From assembly GCF_001426195.1 (NCBI RefSeq), contig NZ_LMRS01000012.1, positions 310,001 through 374,000 of the forward strand: a stretch of DNA of 64,000 bases, given 5' to 3'. This document shows positions 35,717 through 44,557 of the stretch, in pieces. Within the stretch, counting starts at the first letter, position 1. Each line of letters opens with the position of its first letter. Position numbers and translations under genes: made by a program. This DNA is from Sphingomonas sp. Leaf339 (GTDB taxonomy: Bacteria; Pseudomonadota; Alphaproteobacteria; Sphingomonadales; Sphingomonadaceae). Below the pieces are notes generated by a model, which ran no database searches, was not told where the DNA came from, and was given only the letters and a program-made list of their open reading frames with translations.

Positions 35717-37002
35717 GTCAAATCCTGTCGGGAATGGGCGCGGCGGCCCATGAGATAGGTATTCGCGATCGCGCGGTCATCACCCAGTATCTGGAGGGCG
35801 AACAGCCGTTCCGCCAGCGAGCCGTCCCGCGTACGACGGGCCAACAGCGGCGTGGCGGCGGGATCGAGGACGACGAAGTCCGCCTCCTGCCCCACCGCGA
35901 GCGACCCAATCCGGTCATGCAGCCCGAGGGCGCGCGCGCCGCCCGCTGTTGCCAGGTATAACGCGCGGAACGGATCGAGGCTGGACCCGCGCAACTGGCC
36001 GACCTTGTAGGCTTCTCCCATCGTCGCCAGCAGCGAGAACGTCGTCCCCGCGCCGACATCGCTACCGAGCCCTACGGTCACGCCCTGTCGCGCAGCACGG
36101 TCCAGATCGAACAGGCCCGAACCGAGAAACAGATTAGACGTGGGGCAGAAAGCGGCGGCGCTGCCCGCCTCGCCCATTCTCCCCAGCGCCCGCTCATCGA
36201 GATGGATGCAATGCGCGAACACCGATCGATCGGTCACCAGCCCGAACCGGTCGTACACGTCTAGATAGTCCGCCGCATCGGGAAACCGTCCCGCAACGGC
36301 AGCAACTTCGCCGGCATTTTCCGTCAGGTGCGTGTGCATCAACACGTTCGGATGAGCAGCGACCAGCGCGCCGGCATCGGCAAGCTGCGCGTCCGACGAG
36401 GTCAGGACGAACCGCGGCGTGACCGCATAGCCCAGCCGCCCGAGCCCGCGCCAGCGCCGGATCAGCGCCTCGCTGTCGGCGCGGCCGGTGGCGACGGTAT
36501 CGCGCAGACCCTCTGGCCCACGATCCATCAGGACCTTGCCGGACACGACCCGCATGTCGCGCGCCAGCGCGGCATCGAACAGCGCATCGACCGATGCCGC
36601 ATCGACGGTGGCGAACACCAAGGCACTGGTTGTGCCGTTACGCAGCAGTTCGTCCAGGAAGAACGCCGCGACCTCCGCCGCATGGGCCTGCGAGGCGAAC
36701 CGCTGCTCTTCCGGAAAGATGTGCCGATCGAGCCATTCCAGCAATTGCTCGCCATGCGCGGCGATCCGGTCGGTCTGCGGATAATGGACATGCGCATCGA
36801 CGAAGCCGGGGACAATCAGCTTGCCCGGAAAATGCTCGATCGCGATCCCCGCGAACCCGTCCGCCAACGTGGCCCAATCATCGAAGGCGACGACATGCCC
36901 GTCCTCGACGACCAGCAGTCCGTCGGCATGATGGATAGGAGCGGCGCCCGTGGCGGGATCGTCAGGAACGCTGAGTAGCTCGGCGCGGAAGCCGCGGATC
37001 AT
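35713..37002 (-). CDS. guaD: Guanine deaminase
   Basis: The 429-residue amidohydrolase has the metal motif PGFVDAHVHYPQ near residue 65, 'LLEWLDRHIFPEEQRF' typical of guanine deaminase, 'MHTHLTEN' with further metal ligands and 'GLGSDVGAGTTFSLL' near the C terminus. It converts guanine to xanthine in the cytoplasm. It is the first gene of a leftward operon with the adenine-type deaminase and the SBF-like transporter, and diverges from the tricorn protease gene. Length and motifs fit the family. Confidence 0.93.
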   Translation of the reverse strand: MIRGFRAELLSVPDDPATGAAPIHHADGLLVVEDGHVVAFDDWATLADGFAGIAIEHFPGKLIVPGFVDAHVHYPQTDRIAAHGEQLLEWLDRHIFPEEQRFASQAHAAEVAAFFLDELLRNGTTSALVFATVDAASVDALFDAALARDMRVVSGKVLMDRGPEGLRDTVATGRADSEALIRRWRGLGRLGYAVTPRFVLTSSDAQLADAGALVAAHPNVLMHTHLTENAGEVAAVAGRFPDAADYLDVYDRFGLVTDRSVFAHCIHLDERALGRMGEAGSAAAFCPTSNLFLGSGLFDLDRAARQGVTVGLGSDVGAGTTFSLLATMGEAYKVGQLRGSSLDPFRALYLATAGGARALGLHDRIGSLAVGQEADFVVLDPAATPLLARRTRDGSLAERLFALQILGDDRAIANTYLMGRRAHSRQDLT

Positions 37003-37056
37003 GCGGCGGGTTTACGCAAACGCAGATGTATCGTCGCCATTGCTCGTCATAATAAT

Positions 37057-37113
37057 GCCCGCCGCTCTGGATGAAAGGGGCAATGCGGCGGGCGATTGAC
37101 CAATCCCGCCGCA
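37057..37113 (+). promoter_or_regulatory. Three-part repeat that can form two exclusive hairpins
   Basis: GCCCGCCGC (37057-37065), TGCGGCGGGC (37084-37093) and CCCGCCGCA (37105-37113) follow one another. The middle element can pair with either neighbour (9 bp each way). A -35-like TTGACC (37095-37100) lies in the loop of the second hairpin. It is upstream of the tricorn protease gene and might be an operator or an RNA switch. Confidence 0.35.
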
Positions 37114-37153
37114 CGCGCTCAGATAACGACATCGGATTGATGGGGGATCGGAA

Positions 37154-40100
37154 ATGATGCGGACCATGCTGGCCAGCTTGCTGGCGGCCACCTGCCTGTC
37201 GAGCGGCGCCATCGCGCAGGAAGCGGCCCGGTCGCCTACCCCTGCGCCCGCCCCGATCGCCAGCGTCGTGGCGAAGCCATCGCTGGGCGAGCCGGCGCTG
37301 TCGCCAGACGGCAGCACCATCGCCTTTGTGTCGGGCGGTGACATCTGGGAGGTGCCGGCGGCCGGTGGCGTCGCCCGCCTGCTCGTCACCGATGCCGCCA
37401 CCGAGGGGCGACCGCTCTACTCACCCGACGGGCGGATGCTCGCGTTTACGTCGAACCGGGGCGGCAGCACCAATATCTTCCTGCTCGATCTGACAAGCGG
37501 CGTGGTGACGCGGCTGACCTATGCCGAGGCGAACGAGGAGCTGGATGCGTGGTCCGCCGATGGCCGCTGGCTGTACTTCAGCTCGGCTGCGACCGATATC
37601 GCCCGCCAGCCCGACATCTTTCGCGTCACCGCCATCGGCGGCACGCCGTTGGAGGTCAGTCGCGAGCGATACCTATCGGAATTTCAGGCCGCACCTTCGC
37701 CGGACGGCACCCGCATCGCGCTGATGACGCGGGGGCTCAGCAATGCGCAATGGTGGCGCAACGGCCACAGTCATATCGACGAGACTGAATTATGGACGAA
37801 GGCCATTGAAGGCGATGGTGGCTACACGAAGCTGCTGGCGGACGGCGCCAAACATGCTTGGCCGATGTGGAGCGCCGATGGCCAGACTCTGACCTTCATG
37901 AGCGACAAGGGCGGCACCGAGAACCTGTGGCGTCTGTCGCTGACGGCGGGCATGACGCCGCAGCAACTGACCCGCTTCACCGATGGTCGGGTGCTGTTTC
38001 CGTCGATGGGCGGTGGCGGCGCGATCGTGTTCGAGCGCGACATGCGTATCTGGCGTTTCGATCCGTCGACCAGTGAGGCGACGCCCGTACCGATCACGCT
38101 GCGTGGCGCGCCGGCGGCGGAACGGCCACGCTTTTCATCGCTGACCAGTTTCGATCGACTGGCATTGTCGCCCGACGGCCAAAAGGTCGCCCTGATCGCG
38201 CATGGCGAGTTGTTCGCCGCCTCGACCAAGGATGGCGGCACGGCGCAACGGATCACTGACAGCATCGCCAGTGAGCGCGACCCCGTCTGGTCACCCGATT
38301 CGCGCCGACTGCTCTACGTCACCGAGCGCGGGCTGGAGCAGCGGCTTGCGCAGTACGACGTTGCCGCCGGTAAGGAGACGCTGCTCACCACCGGAGCGAT
38401 CGATACGATGCCGGTCTACGCGCCGGACGGTCGATCGGTCATTTATGTCCGGGGTGGCCGCGAGATCCGGCGGCTGGTGCCGGCGGCGGCAGGGAAGCCC
38501 GCCATGGACACGCTGCTCTATACCGGCGCGCTAGGCAGCGACGGTGGCGGCCCGCCGCCGGTATGGTCGCCGGATGGCAAGTGGATCGCGTTTCCCGTCA
38601 TCGATTCGCGGTCGTTCACCAACGTCTGGGTAGTGCCGGCGACAGGCGGCGAGGCGCGCCCGATCAGCTTCCTGGGCAATGGCCAGATGAGCCGCATCGC
38701 CTGGTCGCCGGACGGCGCCTTCATCCTGTTCGACACCGCGCAGCGGACAGAGGATTCGCGCATCGTCCGCATCGACTTGCTGCCGCACGTGCCGCAATAT
38801 CGCGAAGACGGGTTCCGCGATCTGTTCAAATCCAGCCCCGGCACGCCCGGCGATCCTGCCACCGATGCCGCCCCCAAACCGCCGAACGCGAACGCCGCGG
38901 TAACTTCGCGCAAAGCTGCCGACAAGACCGAGTCACCTGTCGTAATGACGCCTGTGCGTATCGTGTGGAAAGGGTTGCGCGAGCGCGCCACCGTGCTGCC
39001 GCTCGGTCTCAACGCTGAACGGCCGACGATCGCCGGCGATGGCAAGACGCTGGTCTTCATGGCCAATGCGCAGGCACGCGACAATCTCTACAGCTATAGC
39101 CTCGACGAACGCGCCACCGAACCACCCAGCGCGCAACAGATCAGCGCGACCGACAAGCGCAAGGGCGATTTCGCGCTGAGCGCGGACGGCAAAACGATCG
39201 CCTATTTGGAGGGCGGGCGCGTGATGGTGACGCCGATAGCAGACCCGAAGCCCAAGGGCGTGGCGATCAACGCCGACATGACCGTCGATTTTGCCGCTGA
39301 ACGGCAGGTCGTGTTCGATCAGGCATGGAGCAATCTGAAACGTTATTTCTACGATCCGCAATTCCATGGGCAGGACTGGATGGCGTTGCGCGCGCGGTTC
39401 GCACCCTATGTCGCGGGCGCGCAGACAGGAGACGAAGTGCGCCGCGTCATCAACCTGATGATCGGCGAACTGAACGCCTCGCACAGCGGCATCGGCCGCT
39501 CGCCGCGCGGTCCCGGCGCGCTGCCGACCGATCGCGTGGGCGATCTGGGCGTACGCTTCGATCGCGCCGCGTACGAGGCGGGGCGTGGTCTGATCGTCTG
39601 CGAGCTGGTGCCGCTGGGACCGGTGGCGATCGAGGGGACGATCAAGCCAGGCGACCGGATCGCCAGCGTCGATGGCGAGGCGATCGGCGCGACCGGCAAT
39701 CTCGACGCGTTGCTGGAAAACAAGGTGGGCCTTCGCGTCACGCTGGGCATCGTCACCGCCGGGCGGGCGCGCGACGTAGTTGTGCAACCGGTGTCGGCCA
39801 GCACCGCCGCCGGCCTGCTCTATCGCGGGTGGGTTAACGATCGGCGGGCAATGGTGGAGCGCCTGTCCGGCGGCAAGCTCGGCTATGTCCATATTCTCGA
39901 CATGTCGGCCGATTCGCTGACGCAGTTGTATCTCGATCTCGATGCCCAGAACCAATCGCGACAGGGCGTCGTGGTGGATGTGCGCAACAATAATGGCGGT
40001 TTCGTCAACGGCTATGCGCTCGACGTGTTCAGCCGGCGGAATTATCTGACGATGACGGCGCGCGGCCTGCCGCCGGTGCCCGGCCGTCAGGCGCTCGGGC

Positions 40101-40435
40101 AACGGGCGCTGGGTCTGCCGACGGTGCTGCTCACCAACGAATCGTCGCTGTCGGACGCGGAGGATTTCACCGAGGGGTATCGCTCGCTCGGTCTTGGCAA
40201 GGTGGTGGGTCAGCCGACGGCCGGCTGGATCATCTATACCAGTCCGGAAACGCTGATCGACGGCTCCGTCCTGCGCGTGCCCCAGACCCGGGTACAAGAC
40301 GGACGCGGTCAGAACATGGAGATGAATCCCCGGCCAGTCGACCTCGCCGTCGAGCGGCCATTGGGCCAGGGTGATCGCGACCCGCAACTAGAGGCGGCGG
40401 TCCAGCAGCTTCTGACGGAGCCGCGCGCTGAGTAA
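37154..40435 (+). CDS. Tricorn-type S41 protease with beta-propeller
   Basis: The 1093-residue exported protein has a signal peptide (about residues 1-22) and an N-terminal propeller with about ten repeats of the PD40 type, such as SPDGSTIAF, SPDGRMLAF and SPDGKWIAF. A helical core domain follows (FDQAWSNLKRYFYDPQFHG, then GELNASHSGIG with the likely catalytic His). Next come a PDZ-like domain (about 800-885) and an S41 serine-protease domain with the nucleophile in NESSLSDAEDF. Tricorn proteases trim peptides, and here it would act in the periplasm. The length matches the family. It reads away from the purine deaminase operon and shows no functional link to it. Confidence 0.9.
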   Translation: MMRTMLASLLAATCLSSGAIAQEAARSPTPAPAPIASVVAKPSLGEPALSPDGSTIAFVSGGDIWEVPAAGGVARLLVTDAATEGRPLYSPDGRMLAFTSNRGGSTNIFLLDLTSGVVTRLTYAEANEELDAWSADGRWLYFSSAATDIARQPDIFRVTAIGGTPLEVSRERYLSEFQAAPSPDGTRIALMTRGLSNAQWWRNGHSHIDETELWTKAIEGDGGYTKLLADGAKHAWPMWSADGQTLTFMSDKGGTENLWRLSLTAGMTPQQLTRFTDGRVLFPSMGGGGAIVFERDMRIWRFDPSTSEATPVPITLRGAPAAERPRFSSLTSFDRLALSPDGQKVALIAHGELFAASTKDGGTAQRITDSIASERDPVWSPDSRRLLYVTERGLEQRLAQYDVAAGKETLLTTGAIDTMPVYAPDGRSVIYVRGGREIRRLVPAAAGKPAMDTLLYTGALGSDGGGPPPVWSPDGKWIAFPVIDSRSFTNVWVVPATGGEARPISFLGNGQMSRIAWSPDGAFILFDTAQRTEDSRIVRIDLLPHVPQYREDGFRDLFKSSPGTPGDPATDAAPKPPNANAAVTSRKAADKTESPVVMTPVRIVWKGLRERATVLPLGLNAERPTIAGDGKTLVFMANAQARDNLYSYSLDERATEPPSAQQISATDKRKGDFALSADGKTIAYLEGGRVMVTPIADPKPKGVAINADMTVDFAAERQVVFDQAWSNLKRYFYDPQFHGQDWMALRARFAPYVAGAQTGDEVRRVINLMIGELNASHSGIGRSPRGPGALPTDRVGDLGVRFDRAAYEAGRGLIVCELVPLGPVAIEGTIKPGDRIASVDGEAIGATGNLDALLENKVGLRVTLGIVTAGRARDVVVQPVSASTAAGLLYRGWVNDRRAMVERLSGGKLGYVHILDMSADSLTQLYLDLDAQNQSRQGVVVDVRNNNGGFVNGYALDVFSRRNYLTMTARGLPPVPGRQALGQRALGLPTVLLTNESSLSDAEDFTEGYRSLGLGKVVGQPTAGWIIYTSPETLIDGSVLRVPQTRVQDGRGQNMEMNPRPVDLAVERPLGQGDRDPQLEAAVQQLLTEPRAE

Positions 40436-40566
40436 GAAGCGTTGCGGCTCTGGAAGCTCAGGCGCTGCTTTACATTTCCTTGGCGTCATCGCCAGCTAGC
40501 CGGCCTCTTGCCCTTCGCGCTGCTTGCCGCGATGGACGACCTTAACACGCAACGGAGCCTGCCCGC

Positions 40567-41121
40567 ATGTCCATCCTCTCCGATCGCTGGATCCGCGAAC
40601 GCGCGCTGGCCGATAACATGATCGAGCCGTTCGTCGAGGCGCAGCGACGCGACGGTTGCATCAGCTATGGCCTGTCATCCTATGGCTATGACGCGCGGGT
40701 GGCGGACGAATTCAAGATCTTCACCAATGTAGACAGCGCAATCGTCGATCCAAAGAACTTCGCGGCCAACAGCTTCGTCGATCGCAAGACGGACGTGTGC
40801 ATCATTCCCCCGAACAGCTTCGCCCTCGCTCGCACGGTCGAGTATTTTCGCGTGCCGCGCGACGTGCTGGTGATTTGCCTCGGCAAATCGACCTATGCGC
40901 GGTGCGGGATCATTGTGAACGTGACACCCTTGGAACCGGAATGGGAAGGTCACGTCACGCTGGAATTCTCGAACACAACGCCGCTACCCGCCCGCATCTA
41001 TGCCAATGAGGGCGCGTGCCAGTTCCTGTTCCTGCAAGGTGAACAGCCCTGCGAGACGAGCTATGCCGACAGGGCGGGTAAATATATGGGGCAGAAGGGC
41101 GTCACGCTGCCGAGGCTATAA
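40567..41121 (+). CDS. dcd: dCTP deaminase
   Basis: The 184-residue enzyme converts dCTP to dUTP for thymidylate synthesis. It has the family start '[13 protein letters not shown]', a central [12 protein letters not shown] segment, the catalytic Glu in '[21 protein letters not shown]' and the C-terminal lid [14 protein letters not shown]. Its length is typical. It lies 131 bases after the tricorn gene and probably has its own promoter, though none was clearly seen. Confidence 0.96.
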   Translation: MSILSDRWIRERALADNMIEPFVEAQRRDGCISYGLSSYGYDARVADEFKIFTNVDSAIVDPKNFAANSFVDRKTDVCIIPPNSFALARTVEYFRVPRDVLVICLGKSTYARCGIIVNVTPLEPEWEGHVTLEFSNTTPLPARIYANEGACQFLFLQGEQPCETSYADRAGKYMGQKGVTLPRL

Positions 41122-41241
41122 GCTGGGAATGTCTGCTATTGATCTGGGTAGACCAGTAAAAGTAAGCAAAGTCCGCACGTAAGATGCGCGACTTCTGCGT
41201 AGAGCACATCGCCGCGCGATCAACGATTCGGATTCCGAGGA

Positions 41242-41271
41242 CGGCGTATGGGGCAATAACCACATACGCCG
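41242..41271. terminator. Inverted repeat between dcd and the TPR-like gene
   Basis: CGGCGTATG (41242-41250) and CATACGCCG (41263-41271) form a perfect 9-bp stem with a 12-base loop between two convergent genes. There is no T-run on either side, so a role in ending transcription is plausible but not proven. Confidence 0.4.
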
Positions 41272-41280
41272 GCCGCATAC

Positions 41281-41628
41281 CTATCGGGTGGCGAAAACCG
41301 CCGGGGTCAGACGAGCAATGCCGCGATCGGCGAGATCGTGCGACGACATGATCTTGCCCGAGGGCATGTCCATCATCACGGCCGGCTTTTCCCGCACCGA
41401 CCGATAAAGGTCGCGTGCCGCCGCATCGCGGCCAGTCCGCTGATAGACAGCCGCGAGATTCAACATCAGTTCGGGTCGATTTGGAAAGATGCGTCGCTCT
41501 GCGACCAACGTCGATTCTGCATGAGCCAGATCGCCACTAGCTATCGAGATATAGCCGACCCGATCCGCCGCCAAAGTCGGCGTGGCCATGATCGCGATTA
41601 GAACCGGGGCGATCAGCGTGCGCATCAT
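41281..41628 (-). CDS. Small exported TPR-like protein
   Basis: The 115-residue protein has a signal peptide (MMRTLIAPVLIAIMATPTLA) and one or two TPR-like helical repeats in 'NRPELMLNLAAVYQRTGRDAAARDLYRSV'. AAGGAG lies five bases before the ATG at 41628, which decides the start over an earlier in-frame ATG at 41667. The function is unknown; a periplasmic scaffold or partner protein is likely. It lies just after the terminator of the exbD operon and is transcribed in the same direction. Confidence 0.75.
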   Translation of the reverse strand: MMRTLIAPVLIAIMATPTLAADRVGYISIASGDLAHAESTLVAERRIFPNRPELMLNLAAVYQRTGRDAAARDLYRSVREKPAVMMDMPSGKIMSSHDLADRGIARLTPAVFATR

Positions 41629-41729
41629 CCTTGCTCCTTTACATGAACCGCCGAGATGACGTTTCATTTTTGTTACAGGATGATGTCATTTCGATGACGG
41701 CGGCACAAGTGGCCGATAGACCCCGAACG

Positions 41730-41756
41730 AAAAAAAGGCGGCCCCGAAGGGCCGCC
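41730..41756 (-). terminator. Intrinsic terminator of the tonB-exbB-exbD operon
   Basis: On the minus strand GGCGGCCC-TTCG-GGGCCGCC is followed directly by seven T residues. It is an 8-bp GC stem with a UUCG tetraloop, 29 bases after the exbD stop codon. It is the most convincing intrinsic terminator in the window. Confidence 0.92.
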
Positions 41757-41784
41757 CTGTCGAATTCCATCCGGATGGTGGATG

Positions 41785-42210
41785 TTAGAAATCGTTTCGA
41801 TATTGCTCGTTACCGATGAAGCCCAGCTTCGTGATCGCTGACCGCCTGATTTGCGCCAGGGTCCGATCAACCACTTCATAGCGTGCGTCAGGCGCAGGCT
41901 GGAAGTGAAGCTCGGGCTCAGGGTTCAGACTGGCCGACTGATCCAGATATTGGCGCAGCGTCACTTCATCCACCGGCGATCCGTTCCAGGACACAGTCCC
42001 GGCGGCATCGATCGTGATCTTGTTCTTCTCCGCGTCGACCGGATTGGCCGGATTGTTCGTGTTCTGCGGCAGATCCACTTTGACCGCGTGGGTCTGGATC
42101 GGAATCGTAATGATGAACATAATGAGGAGAACGAGCAGGACGTCGATCAACGGCGTCATGTTCATTTCCATCATCGGCCCGTCTTCTTCTTTGCCGCCGC
42201 CCATTGCCAT
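41785..42210 (-). CDS. exbD: ExbD/TolR family protein (second)
   Basis: The 141-residue inner-membrane protein has a short cytoplasmic N terminus, one transmembrane helix carrying the conserved Asp in 'MTPLIDVLLVLLIMFIITIP', and a periplasmic domain. The Asp forms part of the proton path with ExbB. It is the last gene of the operon and is followed by a strong terminator. A divergent paralogue lies just upstream. Two ExbD proteins per operon are known from Xanthomonas, where one is needed only for some substrates. Confidence 0.92.
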   Translation of the reverse strand: MAMGGGKEEDGPMMEMNMTPLIDVLLVLLIMFIITIPIQTHAVKVDLPQNTNNPANPVDAEKNKITIDAAGTVSWNGSPVDEVTLRQYLDQSASLNPEPELHFQPAPDARYEVVDRTLAQIRRSAITKLGFIGNEQYRNDF

Positions 42211-42240
42211 GTCAAAATACTCCTAAATACGTCCGAGCGA

Positions 42241-42723
42241 TCAACCGCGGTCGGTGGTCGCGCCGGGGGGGGGCTCGGAGATGAAGCCGACGCGGGCGAA
42301 GCCTGCGCGCTGCATCGTGAAGATCGTGCCGCCGATGCACTTGTACGGCGTGTTCACGTCGCCGCGAATATGCGCCTCCGGCAGTTCGAGTCCGGCCGCG
42401 TTTGGACCGCCCTGACGATCGATCTCGGCCTTCAACTTGGCCACGCCGCGATCCAAGAGCTCCGTCGAGGTGACCGGGGTCATATTCCAGTACACAGCGC
42501 AGCTGCCGTCGGCATTGGTAGTCACAGACAGCGAGACATTCTCGGGCTTGGTCTGCGTCGGATCGAAGCGAACCTCGGGGAGCTTCAGCTGCACCGCCTG
42601 GACCGCTACGGTCGTCGTCACCAGGAAGATGATCAGGAGCACAAGCATGACGTCGACCAGCGGCGTCGTATTGATGTCCGATATCGATTTCTCGGTGGAA
42701 TCGCCACCAACACTCATCGCCAT
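42241..42723 (-). CDS. exbD: ExbD/TolR family protein (first)
   Basis: The 160-residue ExbD-family protein has its single membrane helix and key Asp in INTTPLVDVMLVLLIIFLV. The periplasmic part is longer than in the second copy and contains the Cys-bearing segments 'GSCAVYWN' and 'PYKCIGGT', which could form a disulfide in the periplasm. It lies between exbB and the second exbD in the same orientation. Confidence 0.92.
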   Translation of the reverse strand: MAMSVGGDSTEKSISDINTTPLVDVMLVLLIIFLVTTTVAVQAVQLKLPEVRFDPTQTKPENVSLSVTTNADGSCAVYWNMTPVTSTELLDRGVAKLKAEIDRQGGPNAAGLELPEAHIRGDVNTPYKCIGGTIFTMQRAGFARVGFISEPPPGATTDRG

Positions 42724-42750
42724 ATGCGAACTATCCTATCCATATAGTCG

Positions 42751-42769
42751 CCACCGGAACTGCCGGTGG
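42751..42769 (-). other. Hairpin between exbB and the first exbD
   Basis: CCACCGG (42751-42757) and CCGGTGG (42763-42769) form a perfect 7-bp stem with a five-base loop, 49 bases after the exbB stop. Without a T-run it may mark an mRNA processing or stability site that keeps exbB levels above exbD levels. Confidence 0.4.
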
Positions 42770-42818
42770 GAAGAAAGCGGGGCCGCCGCCTTGAGCAGCG
42801 CCCCCGACTCTCTCACAT

Positions 42819-43616
42819 TTAGTTGGCGCGCGGCACGCCGCCAGTCGTGCCGGCCGTCGTGGTCGGTGCACCCGGCTTTACGGGAACCTTGACCGCGCCA
42901 GTGGCAGCGATAGGGCGCACGGCGCCGTTCGACGCCAGGAAGCCCAGCACGTCGTTCGAGAAGGACGACAGATCCTCTGCGATCGACTTGTTACGGCGCT
43001 GCAGCCAGTTGTACGACAGCACGGCGGGAACCGCGACGACCAGGCCGAGCGCGGTCATGATCAGCGCTTCGCCGACGGGACCGGCGACCTTGTCGATCGA
43101 CGCCTGACCCGACGCACCGATCTTCACCAGCGCGCGGTAAATGCCGATAACCGTGCCGAACAGACCGATGAACGGCGAAACCGAACCCACCGTCGCAAGG
43201 AAGGCGAGACCGCCACCCAGCTTCGAATTAATCGCGGCTTCCGAACGCGCCAGCGAACCGTGCAGCCAGTCATGCGCCTCGACCGGATCGGTCAGCTTGC
43301 TGTGCTGGTCCTGAGCAGCGAGGCCATCGTCGACGATCTGCTTGTATGCCGAGTTCTTCTCGAGCTTGGCCGAACCCTCGCGAAGGCTGTTCGACGACCA
43401 GAAGCCCTGACGGACGCGCTTGGCCTGGTTCATGATCTTCTGCTGCTCGAACAACTTCGAGAACAGGATGTAGAACGACACGATCGACATGAGGACGAGG
43501 ATCGCAAAGACCGACTGCGAAATCAGTCCGCCTTCGCGAAGTGCCGCTTCCAAACCGTAGGGGTTGGCTTCGGCACCAGCGGCGGCGCCGGCCGCGGCAA
43601 GAATGGTGATGAACAT
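42819..43616 (-). CDS. exbB: ExbB/TolQ/MotA proton channel protein
   Basis: The 265-residue protein has three membrane helices: about residues 30-52 ('LISQSVFAILVLMSIVSFYI'), 145-170 ('FLATVGSVSPFIGLFGTVIG') and 190-215 ('ALIMTALGLVVAVPAVLSYN'), the layout of ExbB. It forms the proton-driven motor with the ExbD proteins and passes energy to TonB. It is encoded 53 bases downstream of tonB on the same strand. Confidence 0.94.
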   Translation of the reverse strand: MFITILAAAGAAAGAEANPYGLEAALREGGLISQSVFAILVLMSIVSFYILFSKLFEQQKIMNQAKRVRQGFWSSNSLREGSAKLEKNSAYKQIVDDGLAAQDQHSKLTDPVEAHDWLHGSLARSEAAINSKLGGGLAFLATVGSVSPFIGLFGTVIGIYRALVKIGASGQASIDKVAGPVGEALIMTALGLVVAVPAVLSYNWLQRRNKSIAEDLSSFSNDVLGFLASNGAVRPIAATGAVKVPVKPGAPTTTAGTTGGVPRAN

Positions 43617-43669
43617 GGTTGCTAAATCCTCTGACTAAATCGGTAAAAACGGGTAAGGTCGGACACGCA

Positions 43670-44347
43670 TCACTGCGCAGGCATTTTCCAGGTGACGCGA
43701 CGCGACGAACTGGATCGCATCGGATTACCTGCCTGATCGAGCGCCGGCGAATACCGGCCTCTACGGGTGATTGCCTGGCATGCCGCCCGATCGAGCGCAG
43801 CGGACCCACTGGACGACGTCACGCGACAATTTTCCACGCGACCGGCGGCATTGATGTCCCACGCGATCCCGGTCGTGCCTTCTTCTTCGGCACGCAGCGA
43901 GCTCGGCGGATAATCGTCCGTCGAAATCCATTCAGCCGGATTGCCCTTGGCACCCGCAGCCTTGCTCACCACTGGGGCAGCAGGCGCCGGTGGTGCCGGC
44001 GGCGCAGGAGGCGCCGGCGGTGCAGTGGGCTGCGACGGCGGAATGATCGTCGTCGTGTTGATCGCCGGTGCAGCCGTTACCGTCGGCACGATCGGCGGCG
44101 GCACGACGACCGTGGTCGGCGGCGGCGGCAGATTCGGCTGGTCGGGCGGCGGCGGCGGCGGCTCGTCTGGCGGCGGCGGCGGCGGCGGCGGCTCGACGTC
44201 AAAGGTATTTAGATCGCCTGTCACCTTCTTCACGTACTGGAACGCGAGACCGGTGACGAAAGCGTAGCCGAGCACGGCGTGGATCAGCGCGACGATAATG
44301 ATCGCCACCACCTTGCCACTGCTCATCTTCTGGTCAACGTAGGCCAT
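43670..44347 (-). CDS. tonB: Energy transducer TonB
   Basis: The 225-residue protein has one N-terminal membrane helix (about residues 13-33, 'AIIIVALIHAVLGYAFVTGL') and a long Pro-rich spacer at about residues 50-130. That spacer includes runs of eight and seven prolines encoded by GGC/GCC-like repeats. A C-terminal TonB domain carries 'DINAAGRVENCRVTSSSGSAALDRAAC' in its core. It contacts TonB boxes of outer-membrane receptors such as the one at the left end of the window. It heads the tonB-exbB-exbD-exbD operon. Confidence 0.94.
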   Translation of the reverse strand: MAYVDQKMSSGKVVAIIIVALIHAVLGYAFVTGLAFQYVKKVTGDLNTFDVEPPPPPPPPDEPPPPPPDQPNLPPPPTTVVVPPPIVPTVTAAPAINTTTIIPPSQPTAPPAPPAPPAPPAPAAPVVSKAAGAKGNPAEWISTDDYPPSSLRAEEEGTTGIAWDINAAGRVENCRVTSSSGSAALDRAACQAITRRGRYSPALDQAGNPMRSSSSRRVTWKMPAQ

Positions 44348-44557
44348 TCAGCAACGACACTCCCTATTCCGCACCATCTGGATCGCCACATTACGAACAC
44401 GATGGTCCATGTGACGATGCATTCGGAAGCGGTTATCCGATTCCTAACGTCGCGTCGTTCACCACGCAAACGCTTTGTCGAACGCAATAAACGTACAATC
44501 GCACCATTACAGGATAATCCTATGTCGCGAAGTGGTCTTACGCTAGCACGGAGAACC

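Noticed and set aside
44140..44200. Simple GGC repeat in the tonB gene as a possible slippage or mobile feature
   Set aside because: It encodes the proline runs expected in the TonB spacer and stays in frame.
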